Positions 33,346-40,008 of a DNA stretch of 48,660 nt are shown in pieces. Every line of letters starts with the position of its first letter. The stretch's first letter is position 1. The position numbers and the translations under genes are program-made. This DNA is from CAUZFZ01 sp963579025 (lineage in GTDB: Bacteria > Planctomycetota > Planctomycetia > Planctomycetales > Planctomycetaceae). The DNA is taken from the NCBI GenBank assembly GCA_963579025.1, contig CAUZFZ010000063.1, positions 1 to 48,660 on the forward strand, read 5' to 3'. Under the pieces are notes generated by a model, which had not been told where the DNA came from, did no database searches, and saw only the letters and a list, made by a program, of their open reading frames with translations.

Positions 33346-33888
33346 CTACGAGGCCGGGGTGTCGTACGGTTTGTCGTCTTCGTCCAGCGGAATGTCCTTC
33401 GCCTTGTATCGCCGGATTTTTTCGCCTTTATCTTCCAGTAGCGATAGCTCGCCGGTGGATTCATCGTAGCCAATCATCTGCCAGGCGGGCAGCGGGGCGA
33501 ACGTGATGTGCGCCTGCCGGACGGTCTGCGAAAACTCAGCGAATGTCGGATTACGACCGCCGTTGAGTTCCCGCTGCAAACGGATCTGACTCTGCAACAT
33601 CGTGATCATGACGTCGGAGCCCATATCGAAAAGTTTCCGTGGAGTGCCAGCGCCATCGGGATTCAGACCCGAGGCCACTTTGATCACCTTGGGTTTCTCC
33701 AGAGCGACCCGTGTATCGACCAGCTTGGCTTTGGATGTGCCGAACGGGACCGCGCCGGGAATCGCTGTGGACTTTGCCGCCGCAGTCGGAGCAGGTTTCC
33801 CGGTCGCGTCCGGTTTCGGAGCCGGGTCAGCCGAACAGCCACTCAACAACATCAGCAGCCCGGCGCAGGTCAGTTTGACAATTTGCAT
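33346..33888 (-). CDS. lipoprotein of unknown function
   Basis: A 180-residue protein with a lipoprotein signal (LTCAGLLMLLSGC, Cys18). A Pro/Ala/Lys linker (22-50) leads to a domain with RVALEKPKVIKVASGLNPDG and a middle helix MITMLQSQIRLQRELNGGRN. No family is recognised. It is 11 bases upstream of moaD on the same strand, so it is probably co-transcribed, although the functional link is not evident. Confidence 0.75.
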   Translation of the reverse strand: MQIVKLTCAGLLMLLSGCSADPAPKPDATGKPAPTAAAKSTAIPGAVPFGTSKAKLVDTRVALEKPKVIKVASGLNPDGAGTPRKLFDMGSDVMITMLQSQIRLQRELNGGRNPTFAEFSQTVRQAHITFAPLPAWQMIGYDESTGELSLLEDKGEKIRRYKAKDIPLDEDDKPYDTPAS

Positions 33889-34092
33889 GGCAATCTCCCG
33901 GGAAGCCTGGATAGTTCGAATGTTCCGCGACCGCGGAGTCTATCGAGACAAGCGCCGGACCACGAATTGATGAGGCCGGCCGATGGAACGAGCGACATTC
34001 GTTCTTGAACGCGTGCGTGAGTCGCAATTTCTGATGACGCGATTCGTGAGTTGCCGTTCATTTCGATCAAGTCGAAGCGGGGCGCTTTCTCA

Positions 34093-34428
34093 TCATCTGT
34101 GCTGCTGCAAGTTTCGATTGAAGTCAAGAATCTGCCGCAGCTTTGTAGCTTGGGCGATCGCAGGATTGGGCTTGCCGCTGAGTCTCGCGCGTTGCCGTTC
34201 GCTCAGAGAAATCTGTGGAATGATCGCAGGAAGCAGGGCGAACTCGCGGTCGTTCAAAACCGGAAATGGATCGGCCGCCAGGAGCCGCCTGATGAATTCC
34301 TCGTTGGTTTCGATTGAACGCGTCGATGAAACTGGCCCCGCCGCATTTGACGCGACTTGTGGCGACGGGGCTACTGAGGGTTCGAAGTGGAGAGCATTCT
34401 CAGACGTTGCACGATGAGTGCGGAAATC
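34093..34428 (-). CDS. start-less 111-codon frame overlapping the end of the STAND-TIR gene
   Basis: This minus-strand frame is open from 34428 (just after TGA 34429-34431) to TGA 34093-34095. It reads like real protein from about residue 35 on: SIETNEEFIRRLLAADPF, LNDREFALLPAIIPQISLSE, KPNPAIAQATKLRQILDF. No ATG or GTG occurs; the first candidates are an internal CTG and TTG about 45-55 codons in. It is in the -1 frame relative to the STAND-TIR gene and overlaps its last 58 bases. It may be a separate gene with a rare start, a C-terminal extension reached by frameshift, or a decayed gene. No family is recognised. Confidence 0.4.
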   Translation of the reverse strand, partial: DFRTHRATSENALHFEPSVAPSPQVASNAAGPVSSTRSIETNEEFIRRLLAADPFPVLNDREFALLPAIIPQISLSERQRARLSGKPNPAIAQATKLRQILDFNRNLQQHR

Positions 34429-37400
34429 TCAGTCGCCGGGTGGCCCTGGCCGTCCACGTAACCATCCACAGAGAAGACCCCGTCCACGCTGCCGTCGTCC
34501 ACTCGGATGAACATGATTTCGTCGTCGCGGCGTTTCTTAATCAGATCGCGAATGGCCCGCGCTTCGAGGTGGCACCATTCCTTGTTGTTGTAGTCCTCGC
34601 ACAGGAAGACCACGATCAGCTCGGTGTCGTCGTGGTAAATCTTCTGCAGGTACGTATCGAGATTCGGACGAGCTAGCTCAGCTTCGTAGAACCGGTCGTA
34701 AAAGACCTTTTCCCGGGTGAGTTGTGCTTCCAGATCGATTGCGATCGCCTCGACAAAGCGACGATGTTCGCCTGGGAATGACAGAGCGACGTCGAACCGT
34801 TTTGACATTTGAGAATCCTCCGGAGCGAAACTCGTCAGGAGTTTCGGTGCAGTTGTATCTGAGTCCGTCGCGTGTTCCTGCGTTGGGCTGAAAGTCTTCG
34901 CGACTTTCGCTACTGCGTATCTCGTGAGCTGTCCCTGCTCCAGAGCCGTGAGTACTCGGTGAGTCTCCTCCGCGCGGTGGTTGTAGTGCCGGCGGGTTTT
35001 CGGGTGGCGGAAGTTGGCGTTCTTTCGCGCCGGGTCGCGGAGGGGACGCCACAAATCCAACGACTCGGTGAGGCAGGCTTCGGCTTGATCGACCAGTTCG
35101 CCGACATTGGCCGGAAGCTGGTCGCGGGTTTTCGGATCGAACTGCGATTCGCCGAGTTCCTGGGCGGCCAGCAGCAGCAGGGCTTCGGCTCGGAGCTGGA
35201 TGCCCTCGGGGATGGGCCAGGCGTAGCCGCAGGCGGGATCGTTCGCGGCGAGCAGTTCGGGTTCGCCGGTCTGGGCGTTCGCGGGGCGGGATTCGTCCAG
35301 AGCGGTGCGGAGCGCGGCGAGGGCCTCGGACGGGCTGCCTTGCAGCAGCGTCAGCCGGGCGACTTCGAGCTGCAGGTCGATGTGGAAGAGGCTGAAGCCG
35401 CAGGCGCGGGCGATCTTCAGGCCCTCGTCGAGTGCGGACTGAGCTGCGGAAAGCGGTAGCGTCAGATGACCTCCCCCCACCGACCCCGTGTCGGTGGATC
35501 TATGACCTGCAGCTACTTCTGGCCCAACTTCTCCGTAATCGTTGGCGTCCTCATTGGCCGTGTAGCTGCCGGTCATGTTTCCACCGACACGGGGTCGGTG
35601 GGGGGAGGTCGTGGCGTGGGCGAGTTCGATGCGGGCTTGGACGAGGGCGGACCAGCAGAGCACTTCTTTCGCGTCGCGGGCCAGTGCCCAGTCCCGAGCC
35701 GCGTGACTCAGCCGCTCCGCCGCAGACACGTCGCCCGAGGCGAGCTGCAGCTCGGCGAGTATGAGCCGGCATTTCGGTTCGAAGATGTTCCCAGCACCCA
35801 CTAGGCCACGACAAATCTCCTGATTCGTCTCGGTCAGTCGCTGCGATTCATCGCGTTGGCCCAGTTGGGCGAGCAGTTGGGTGTGCCAGATGCCGTAAAT
35901 GCTGTAGAGCGGGTGTTTGTCGTCGCCCTCGACTTTGACCTGCCAGTCGAGGGCTTCGCGGAAGTCGGCCAGGGCGGCCGCAACCTCGCCCCGCAGCGTG
36001 TGGACCTGGCCGCGATAGGCGTACGAGCATTTTCGTGAATGCGCACCGTCGGCGATTTCGGCCAGTCGCAAAGCTTCTTCAGAAGGATGAAGGCGGAAAG
36101 ATGAAGGCGGAAGGGAAGGGTCGCCCGGTGCATCCTTCATCCTTCCGCCTGCTACCTTCCCTGCCAGCAGCCGCACGTCGCACAGGTTCTGGTTGCCGAT
36201 CGACGCGTCATTCCAATTCTCCTGCTGCATCCGCATCTCGATATTGAGTTCGTAGCAGTGTGCGGCGGCTTCGAGGCGGCCGAGATCGCTTAGATACAGA
36301 GCCCAGTCGTTGAGGAAGGTCGCCTGGTCGCTTTCAGACAGTTGAAGGTAACGGCGCTGGCGAGTAGCCGGTCCAAGGCCGTCGATGCCGCCACCCTCTC
36401 CCCGACCCTCTCCCTCAAGGGAGAGGGAGCCAATCGTCTCCGGCGGCTGGCCGCCCGCAAACGCCCGGCAGAGCCGCTCGCCCCGCTCGTACGCTCCCAG
36501 TCGGTGTCCAAGGTTTCTGTAGCCACCGATCCGGTTTTGGTGAACGTCCCAGGCTTCCTGGACGTGGCCGGACTGGAGCGTGTGGTGGACGATCTCTTCC
36601 AGCAGGTCGAGCGTCGCGGGGTCGGACGGATTCTCGCCCGGCGAGTCGCCCAGGGCCGCGGACAGGCCGGCGCGTGCAGCCTCGTGGCCGGCGGTGCGGT
36701 CGGACTCGCCGATGCCCGACAGGAAACCGTCACGTACTGCCGGATGAATGGAGAAGAGTGCGGAATTCGGAGTGCGGAGTGCGGAGTTGTTGTCGTCGTC
36801 CATTCCGCACTCCGCATTCCCCACTCCGCACTCGACCAGCTTCATCGCTACCAGGCGGTCGAGCGTCTGCTGAAGCTGGTCCGCGGTCAGCGCGGCGAAG
36901 GCCGGGCCGGCGACTTTGCGTGTCGACTCGTCGTCGCCGGTGAAGATCGAGGTCAGCGTGGCGGCGTCTACTCCCAGACGGAACAGACACAACCGCTGCA
37001 GCAATGCCAGCGTCGCCGGTTCCTGCTCACGCAGCGTCTCCTGATACCGCTCGGCCACGCGCGCAAAACGACGCTCCTGCTCGATCACCGCCTTGCGACG
37101 CGGATGCAGACGCACGTCGATGTCCGACAGATCGATCGCGCCCAGCGGAGGCAGCATTGAGACGTCGCCGTCGCAGAACTCGCCGATGTAGCCGCCGATC
37201 AGGTCCACCGTCAGCGCGTGGCGGCCATGCTCTTCGGCCAGGCGTTTGAGCACGTCATCGTCCGGCTCTTTCACGCTGCGAGCCCGCAGCAATTCGACGC
37301 ACGTCCGCGCGTCGAGTTGTTCGACAAACTCCCGCCAATAGTACGAGACGCGGTACGCCGCTGGATCGTAGAGGTCGAACCGCGTCGTGACGACGACGGC

Positions 37401-37994
37401 CAGGCGTCCGAAGCGGCCTTCGGCAGTGTCGAGCAACAGGTTCCGCAACCGACCATCGAAGATGTGCCCGTACATCCCGGTTCGCTGCCCGTCGTCCTGC
37501 ACTTTTTCCAGGCCGTCGAGCACCAGCAGCGTGCGAACGCGGCGCCTCGCCAGGTTCTGCAGCCACTGGAACAGGTGAGCGATCGAGAGTTTTTCCTGGT
37601 GGCTTCCAGCCGCCACGTCTGAATCCCGGCGGCTGGAAGCCACCGATACGGGGAGGCCGTCCGGGTCGACGCGTTCCAGCCAGGCGGCGAGTTCCACGAA
37701 GAAGCTGTCTTCGTTGGGGACGTCGTAGAACGAGAAGACGAACGGATCGACGGTTTCCGGCAGGTCAGTGCGTCGCTCCGGAGCCTGTGTCGGGTCGAGC
37801 GATTCGGGCGAGCCACCCGGGACGATCTGCAGGAACCGATCGATAATGGCTGTCTTGCCCGCTCCGCCGATGCCGACCAGCCCATACAGCCCGCCGCCGA
37901 TCTGGTGCCACCACTCACACAGATGTTCGAGTTCCGGTCGATCCTGCCAGTCGCGGGCTCGGAGCAGATGGTGATTTCGATCGGGGCTCGACAT
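34371..37994 (-). CDS. STAND NTPase with helical repeats and C-terminal TIR domain
   Basis: A 1207-residue protein. Walker A is GIGGAGKT (41-48) and Walker B is LLVLD (156-160) with a following TTRFDLYDP sensor-like motif, the plan of STAND/NACHT-type ATPases. Residues about 300-1030 are helical, TPR-like (for example DFREALDWQVKVEGDDKH; LILAELQLASGDVSAAERL). Residues 1063-1200 are a TIR domain (RFDVALSFPGEHR; ELIVVFLCEDYNNKEWCHLEARAI) with the likely NADase glutamate at 1144. Such proteins sense phage or other ligands, oligomerise and degrade NAD. Five palindromic elements are embedded in frame (residues about 117-133, 388-413, 523-530, 617-638, 795-843). The ATG at 37994 has no clear SD. 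The defence role is inferred from architecture. Confidence 0.88.
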   Translation of the reverse strand: MSSPDRNHHLLRARDWQDRPELEHLCEWWHQIGGGLYGLVGIGGAGKTAIIDRFLQIVPGGSPESLDPTQAPERRTDLPETVDPFVFSFYDVPNEDSFFVELAAWLERVDPDGLPVSVASSRRDSDVAAGSHQEKLSIAHLFQWLQNLARRRVRTLLVLDGLEKVQDDGQRTGMYGHIFDGRLRNLLLDTAEGRFGRLAVVVTTRFDLYDPAAYRVSYYWREFVEQLDARTCVELLRARSVKEPDDDVLKRLAEEHGRHALTVDLIGGYIGEFCDGDVSMLPPLGAIDLSDIDVRLHPRRKAVIEQERRFARVAERYQETLREQEPATLALLQRLCLFRLGVDAATLTSIFTGDDESTRKVAGPAFAALTADQLQQTLDRLVAMKLVECGVGNAECGMDDDNNSALRTPNSALFSIHPAVRDGFLSGIGESDRTAGHEAARAGLSAALGDSPGENPSDPATLDLLEEIVHHTLQSGHVQEAWDVHQNRIGGYRNLGHRLGAYERGERLCRAFAGGQPPETIGSLSLEGEGRGEGGGIDGLGPATRQRRYLQLSESDQATFLNDWALYLSDLGRLEAAAHCYELNIEMRMQQENWNDASIGNQNLCDVRLLAGKVAGGRMKDAPGDPSLPPSSFRLHPSEEALRLAEIADGAHSRKCSYAYRGQVHTLRGEVAAALADFREALDWQVKVEGDDKHPLYSIYGIWHTQLLAQLGQRDESQRLTETNQEICRGLVGAGNIFEPKCRLILAELQLASGDVSAAERLSHAARDWALARDAKEVLCWSALVQARIELAHATTSPHRPRVGGNMTGSYTANEDANDYGEVGPEVAAGHRSTDTGSVGGGHLTLPLSAAQSALDEGLKIARACGFSLFHIDLQLEVARLTLLQGSPSEALAALRTALDESRPANAQTGEPELLAANDPACGYAWPIPEGIQLRAEALLLLAAQELGESQFDPKTRDQLPANVGELVDQAEACLTESLDLWRPLRDPARKNANFRHPKTRRHYNHRAEETHRVLTALEQGQLTRYAVAKVAKTFSPTQEHATDSDTTAPKLLTSFAPEDSQMSKRFDVALSFPGEHRRFVEAIAIDLEAQLTREKVFYDRFYEAELARPNLDTYLQKIYHDDTELIVVFLCEDYNNKEWCHLEARAIRDLIKKRRDDEIMFIRVDDGSVDGVFSVDGYVDGQGHPATEISALIVQRLRMLSTSNPQ
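34806..34821 (-). promoter_or_regulatory. internal SD and ATG for a free TIR-domain protein
   Basis: Within the STAND-TIR gene the minus strand reads GGAGGATTCTCAAATG: a perfect GGAGG (34821-34817), eight bases, then ATG (34808-34806), in frame with the large protein at residue 1063, exactly at the start of the TIR domain (MSKRFDVALSF). Translation from here would give a 145-residue TIR protein (34371-34808). No SD of similar quality precedes the full-length start. Confidence 0.6.
35468..35610. repeat. 143-bp quasi-palindrome inside the STAND-TIR gene
   Basis: Bases 35468-35498 and 35580-35610 are perfect 31-base inverted arms. Pairing continues inward in the same register: ATGACC with GGTCAT and CAGCTAC (35510-35516) with GTAGCTG (35562-35568), giving arms of about 49 bases around a 45-base loop. 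The element encodes about 48 in-frame residues (795-843) within the helical-repeat region, rich in Gly, Thr, Ser and Asp, unlike the surrounding helices. Confidence 0.9.
36083..36144. repeat. imperfect palindromic element inside the STAND-TIR gene
   Basis: AAGGATGAAGG (36083-36093) pairs with CCTTCATCCTT (36134-36144). A second, offset pair is GGCGGAAGG (36106-36114) with CCTTCCGCC (36141-36149). The left side also has a direct repeat of GATGAAGGCGGAA. It encodes residues about 617-638 of the STAND protein, a Pro/Ser/Gly-rich stretch. Confidence 0.7.
36406..36427. repeat. short perfect palindrome inside the STAND-TIR gene
   Basis: CCCTCTCCCT (36406-36415) pairs with AGGGAGAGGG (36418-36427), leaving two bases between. 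An overlapping direct copy of CCCTCTCCCC lies just upstream at 36394-36403. It encodes SLSLEGEGRGEGG in the STAND protein. This resembles a small dispersed palindrome type. Confidence 0.7.
36756..36833. repeat. 78-bp palindromic element inside the STAND-TIR gene
   Basis: Left arm 36756-36788 (three tandem GAGTGCGGA-like units) and right arm 36801-36833 (CATTCCGCACTCCGC type) are inverted copies of about 33 bases with seven to eight mismatches, separated by 12 bases. The 78-base length is a multiple of three. It encodes residues about 388-413 (ECGVGNAECGMDDDNNSALR), out of character with the protein on either side. Confidence 0.85.
37598..37644. repeat. 47-bp palindrome inside the STAND-TIR gene
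   Basis: GGTGGCTTCCAGCCGCC (37598-37614) pairs perfectly over 17 bases with 37628-37644 around a 13-base loop. It encodes residues about 117-133 (VASSRRDSDVAAGSH) between the P-loop and Walker B of the STAND ATPase, where it probably forms a surface loop. Confidence 0.85.
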
Positions 37995-38455
37995 GCTGGC
38001 TCGTCACCGGGGATTTTCGACATTCGAGGCACGACCGTCGTGGAATACGTCTCCTGTTCAGACGAGCGGTTGTGCAAATCAGGGCATCAGTATGTCCGCT
38101 GCCGATGTCGCCAACAAACGATCCAGGCCGGCGGGTCTGATGAAACAGTCCGGAGGGCAATCCGTACGTGGAGAGATTCGTGCCTCGTCCTCGCCTAAAC
38201 TGCTCGACGGCGCTTGACATTTTCAGCGAGACCTGGTCTCCTATTTCACCAATCGCAGGACGCCGATGCGTTCTCGACCCCTCCCTGCCGTCCCCCGGCA
38301 AACGACTTCGGGCTCCCATCGCTGGGTTTCAGCGATTGCGATACTCACTCCACTGAATTCTCTCCTGTTTGAGAAGCTCCCTTTTTGCCTGCCTGTCAGG
38401 CATTCTGTGCCTATACCTCAATCGAGCTCGTGCCGACCATCAAAGGAGATGACGG
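37995..38455. other. 461-base intergenic region between divergent genes
   Basis: This gap separates the start of the minus-strand STAND-TIR gene from the plus-strand DUF1501 gene. Open frames on both strands here have unnatural composition and no SD, and are not called. It should hold promoters for both directions, but no clear -35/-10 pair could be picked. The final bases carry AAGGAG seven bases before the DUF1501 ATG (38456). Confidence 0.5.
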
Positions 38456-39754
38456 ATGCTTAACGGAACAAGTCGACGTGGCTTTCTTCAAGCCGGCTTC
38501 TGTGGGGGTGTTGGACTGTCCCTCGCCGACTACTTTGCTGCCCAGAAGGCTCAGGCCGATCTCAAGGACTACCAGCACTTTGACGGCACAGCAAAGAATG
38601 TGATCTTCATCTACCTGCCCGGTGGATGTGCGCATCAGGAGACATGGGATCCCAAGCCATTCGCTCCTATTGAATACCGTGGTCCGATGAACTCGATCAC
38701 GACGAATGTCGATGGCATTCGCATCAACGAGACGCTGAAGCAGACCGCCAAGGTCATGGACAAGATCACGATCTGCCGGTCGATGACGCATGGCGAAGCC
38801 GCTCACGAGCGTGGCACGCACAATATGTTCACGGGCTACCGGCCAAGTCCGGCACTGAAATTCCCGAGCATGGGCAGTGTCATTGCTCACGAACTCGGAC
38901 CGCGGAAAGACCTGCCGCCTTACGTCTGTGTGCCGAATCAGCCCAACGAGTTCGCCGGCACCGGCTACCTCAGCTCGTCCTATGCCCCATTCAGCCTGGG
39001 TGCTGATCCGGCAGCGAAGGGCTTCAAGGTTCGCGATCTGAACCTTCCGGGCGGTGTCGACGACAGTCGGTTTACGACACGTCGGAACATCCTGGACCGG
39101 GTCAACGAGCATTTCCTGGCGAAGGAAAAGTCGGACAACCTCGACGCGTTGAACAGTTTCTATGGTCGTGCGTACAGTCTGATTGGCTCGCCCGCCGCCC
39201 GCGAGGCCTTCAACATCGATGCGGAACCAGCGGCTCTGCGTGATCGCTACGGTCGTAATGCAGCCGGTCAGCGCATGCTGATGGCCCGTCGCCTTGTGGA
39301 AGCTGGCGTCCGCTTTGTGACGCTGACTTACGGCGGCTGGGACATGCACAGCAACATCAACAACTCGATCAAGAGCCAGGTGCCTGCGCTCGATCAGGGA
39401 TTTGCGACACTCATCAGTGACCTGAGCGAACGGGGCCTGCTGGATGAGACGCTCATCTGCATCGCGTCCGAGTTCGGTCGCACCCCGAAAATCAACGGGA
39501 CTGCCGGCCGGGATCACTGGCCGAAGGTGTTTAGTGTCATCATGGCCGGTGGTGGAGCAAAGGGCGGACACGTCTTCGGCTCCTCGAATGCAACTGGCAG
39601 CGAGCCCGAAGAAGACCCGCTGTCGGTGGTCGACTGGGCCACCACGATTTACCACACGATTGGTATCGTCGCCGACAAGGAGCTGATGGCTCCGGGCGAC
39701 CGTCCCATCGAGATCGTGGATGGCGGCAAGGTACGCAAGGAACTGCTGGCCTGA
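38456..39754 (+). CDS. DUF1501 family protein, TAT-exported
   Basis: A 432-residue DUF1501 protein. The N-terminus TSRRGFLQAGFCGGVG is a twin-arginine signal. Family marks follow: NVIFIYLPGGCAHQETWDPKP, ERGTHNMFTGYRPSPALKFP (in part), YGGWDMHSN and LICIASEFGRTPKING, ending with WPKVFSVIMAGGGAKGG. DUF1501 has an alkaline-phosphatase/sulfatase-like fold; its activity is unproven. In planctomycetes it is almost always next to DUF1549/DUF1553 genes, as here. ATG 38456 follows AAGGAG. It ends before a strong terminator, so the following genes need their own promoter. Confidence 0.94.
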   Translation: MLNGTSRRGFLQAGFCGGVGLSLADYFAAQKAQADLKDYQHFDGTAKNVIFIYLPGGCAHQETWDPKPFAPIEYRGPMNSITTNVDGIRINETLKQTAKVMDKITICRSMTHGEAAHERGTHNMFTGYRPSPALKFPSMGSVIAHELGPRKDLPPYVCVPNQPNEFAGTGYLSSSYAPFSLGADPAAKGFKVRDLNLPGGVDDSRFTTRRNILDRVNEHFLAKEKSDNLDALNSFYGRAYSLIGSPAAREAFNIDAEPAALRDRYGRNAAGQRMLMARRLVEAGVRFVTLTYGGWDMHSNINNSIKSQVPALDQGFATLISDLSERGLLDETLICIASEFGRTPKINGTAGRDHWPKVFSVIMAGGGAKGGHVFGSSNATGSEPEEDPLSVVDWATTIYHTIGIVADKELMAPGDRPIEIVDGGKVRKELLA

Positions 39755-39768
39755 CCCAAGAGTCTTCA

Positions 39769-39809
39769 CGGGCAGGCCGCGCTCCCCTCAGCGGCCTGCC
39801 CGTTTTTTT
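39769..39809 (+). terminator. intrinsic terminator after the DUF1501 gene
   Basis: CGGGCAGGCCGC (39769-39780) pairs perfectly with GCGGCCTGCCCG (39791-39802) around a 10-base loop and is followed by seven T (39803-39809). It is a textbook rho-independent terminator 15 bases past the DUF1501 stop, separating that gene from the PPC-domain gene. Confidence 0.95.
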
Positions 39810-40008
39810 CTGCACTGACTGCAGTCATTGAATCCGCTCGCAACAACCTCCATCAGACACGGGAGTTGTGTTTTTGAGCGTGCTCTGGCAGGCGACCCGC
39901 AGCTGCGTCTGGCTGGTGACGTCGTCCGCAACCTGAGTTGAGTTCGCTGGTGTCTGAATCGTGACTGTCTCTCGACCTTGTTCAGCCTTCGCTTATCGGG
40001 GATCCCAC

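Noticed and set aside
33983..34417. A plus-strand frame in the gap after the lipoprotein gene
   Set aside because: Arg/Ser/Cys-rich composition; the minus strand of the same stretch reads more like protein.
36342..37160. A 272-codon plus-strand frame opposite the STAND-TIR gene
   Set aside because: Antisense shadow; it crosses the palindromic elements, which are open on both strands because of their symmetry.
34371..37994. The repeats in the STAND-TIR gene as a CRISPR array
   Set aside because: The units differ from each other, are irregularly spaced and each is an inverted, not direct, repeat; no cas genes are present.
37915..38319. A 134-codon minus-strand frame upstream of the STAND-TIR gene
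   Set aside because: Low-quality composition, no SD, and it overlaps the STAND gene start in another frame.
38411..39769. A 452-codon minus-strand open frame opposite the DUF1501 gene
   Set aside because: The plus strand encodes a clear TAT-exported DUF1501 protein with SD and terminator; the antisense product has no recognisable motif.
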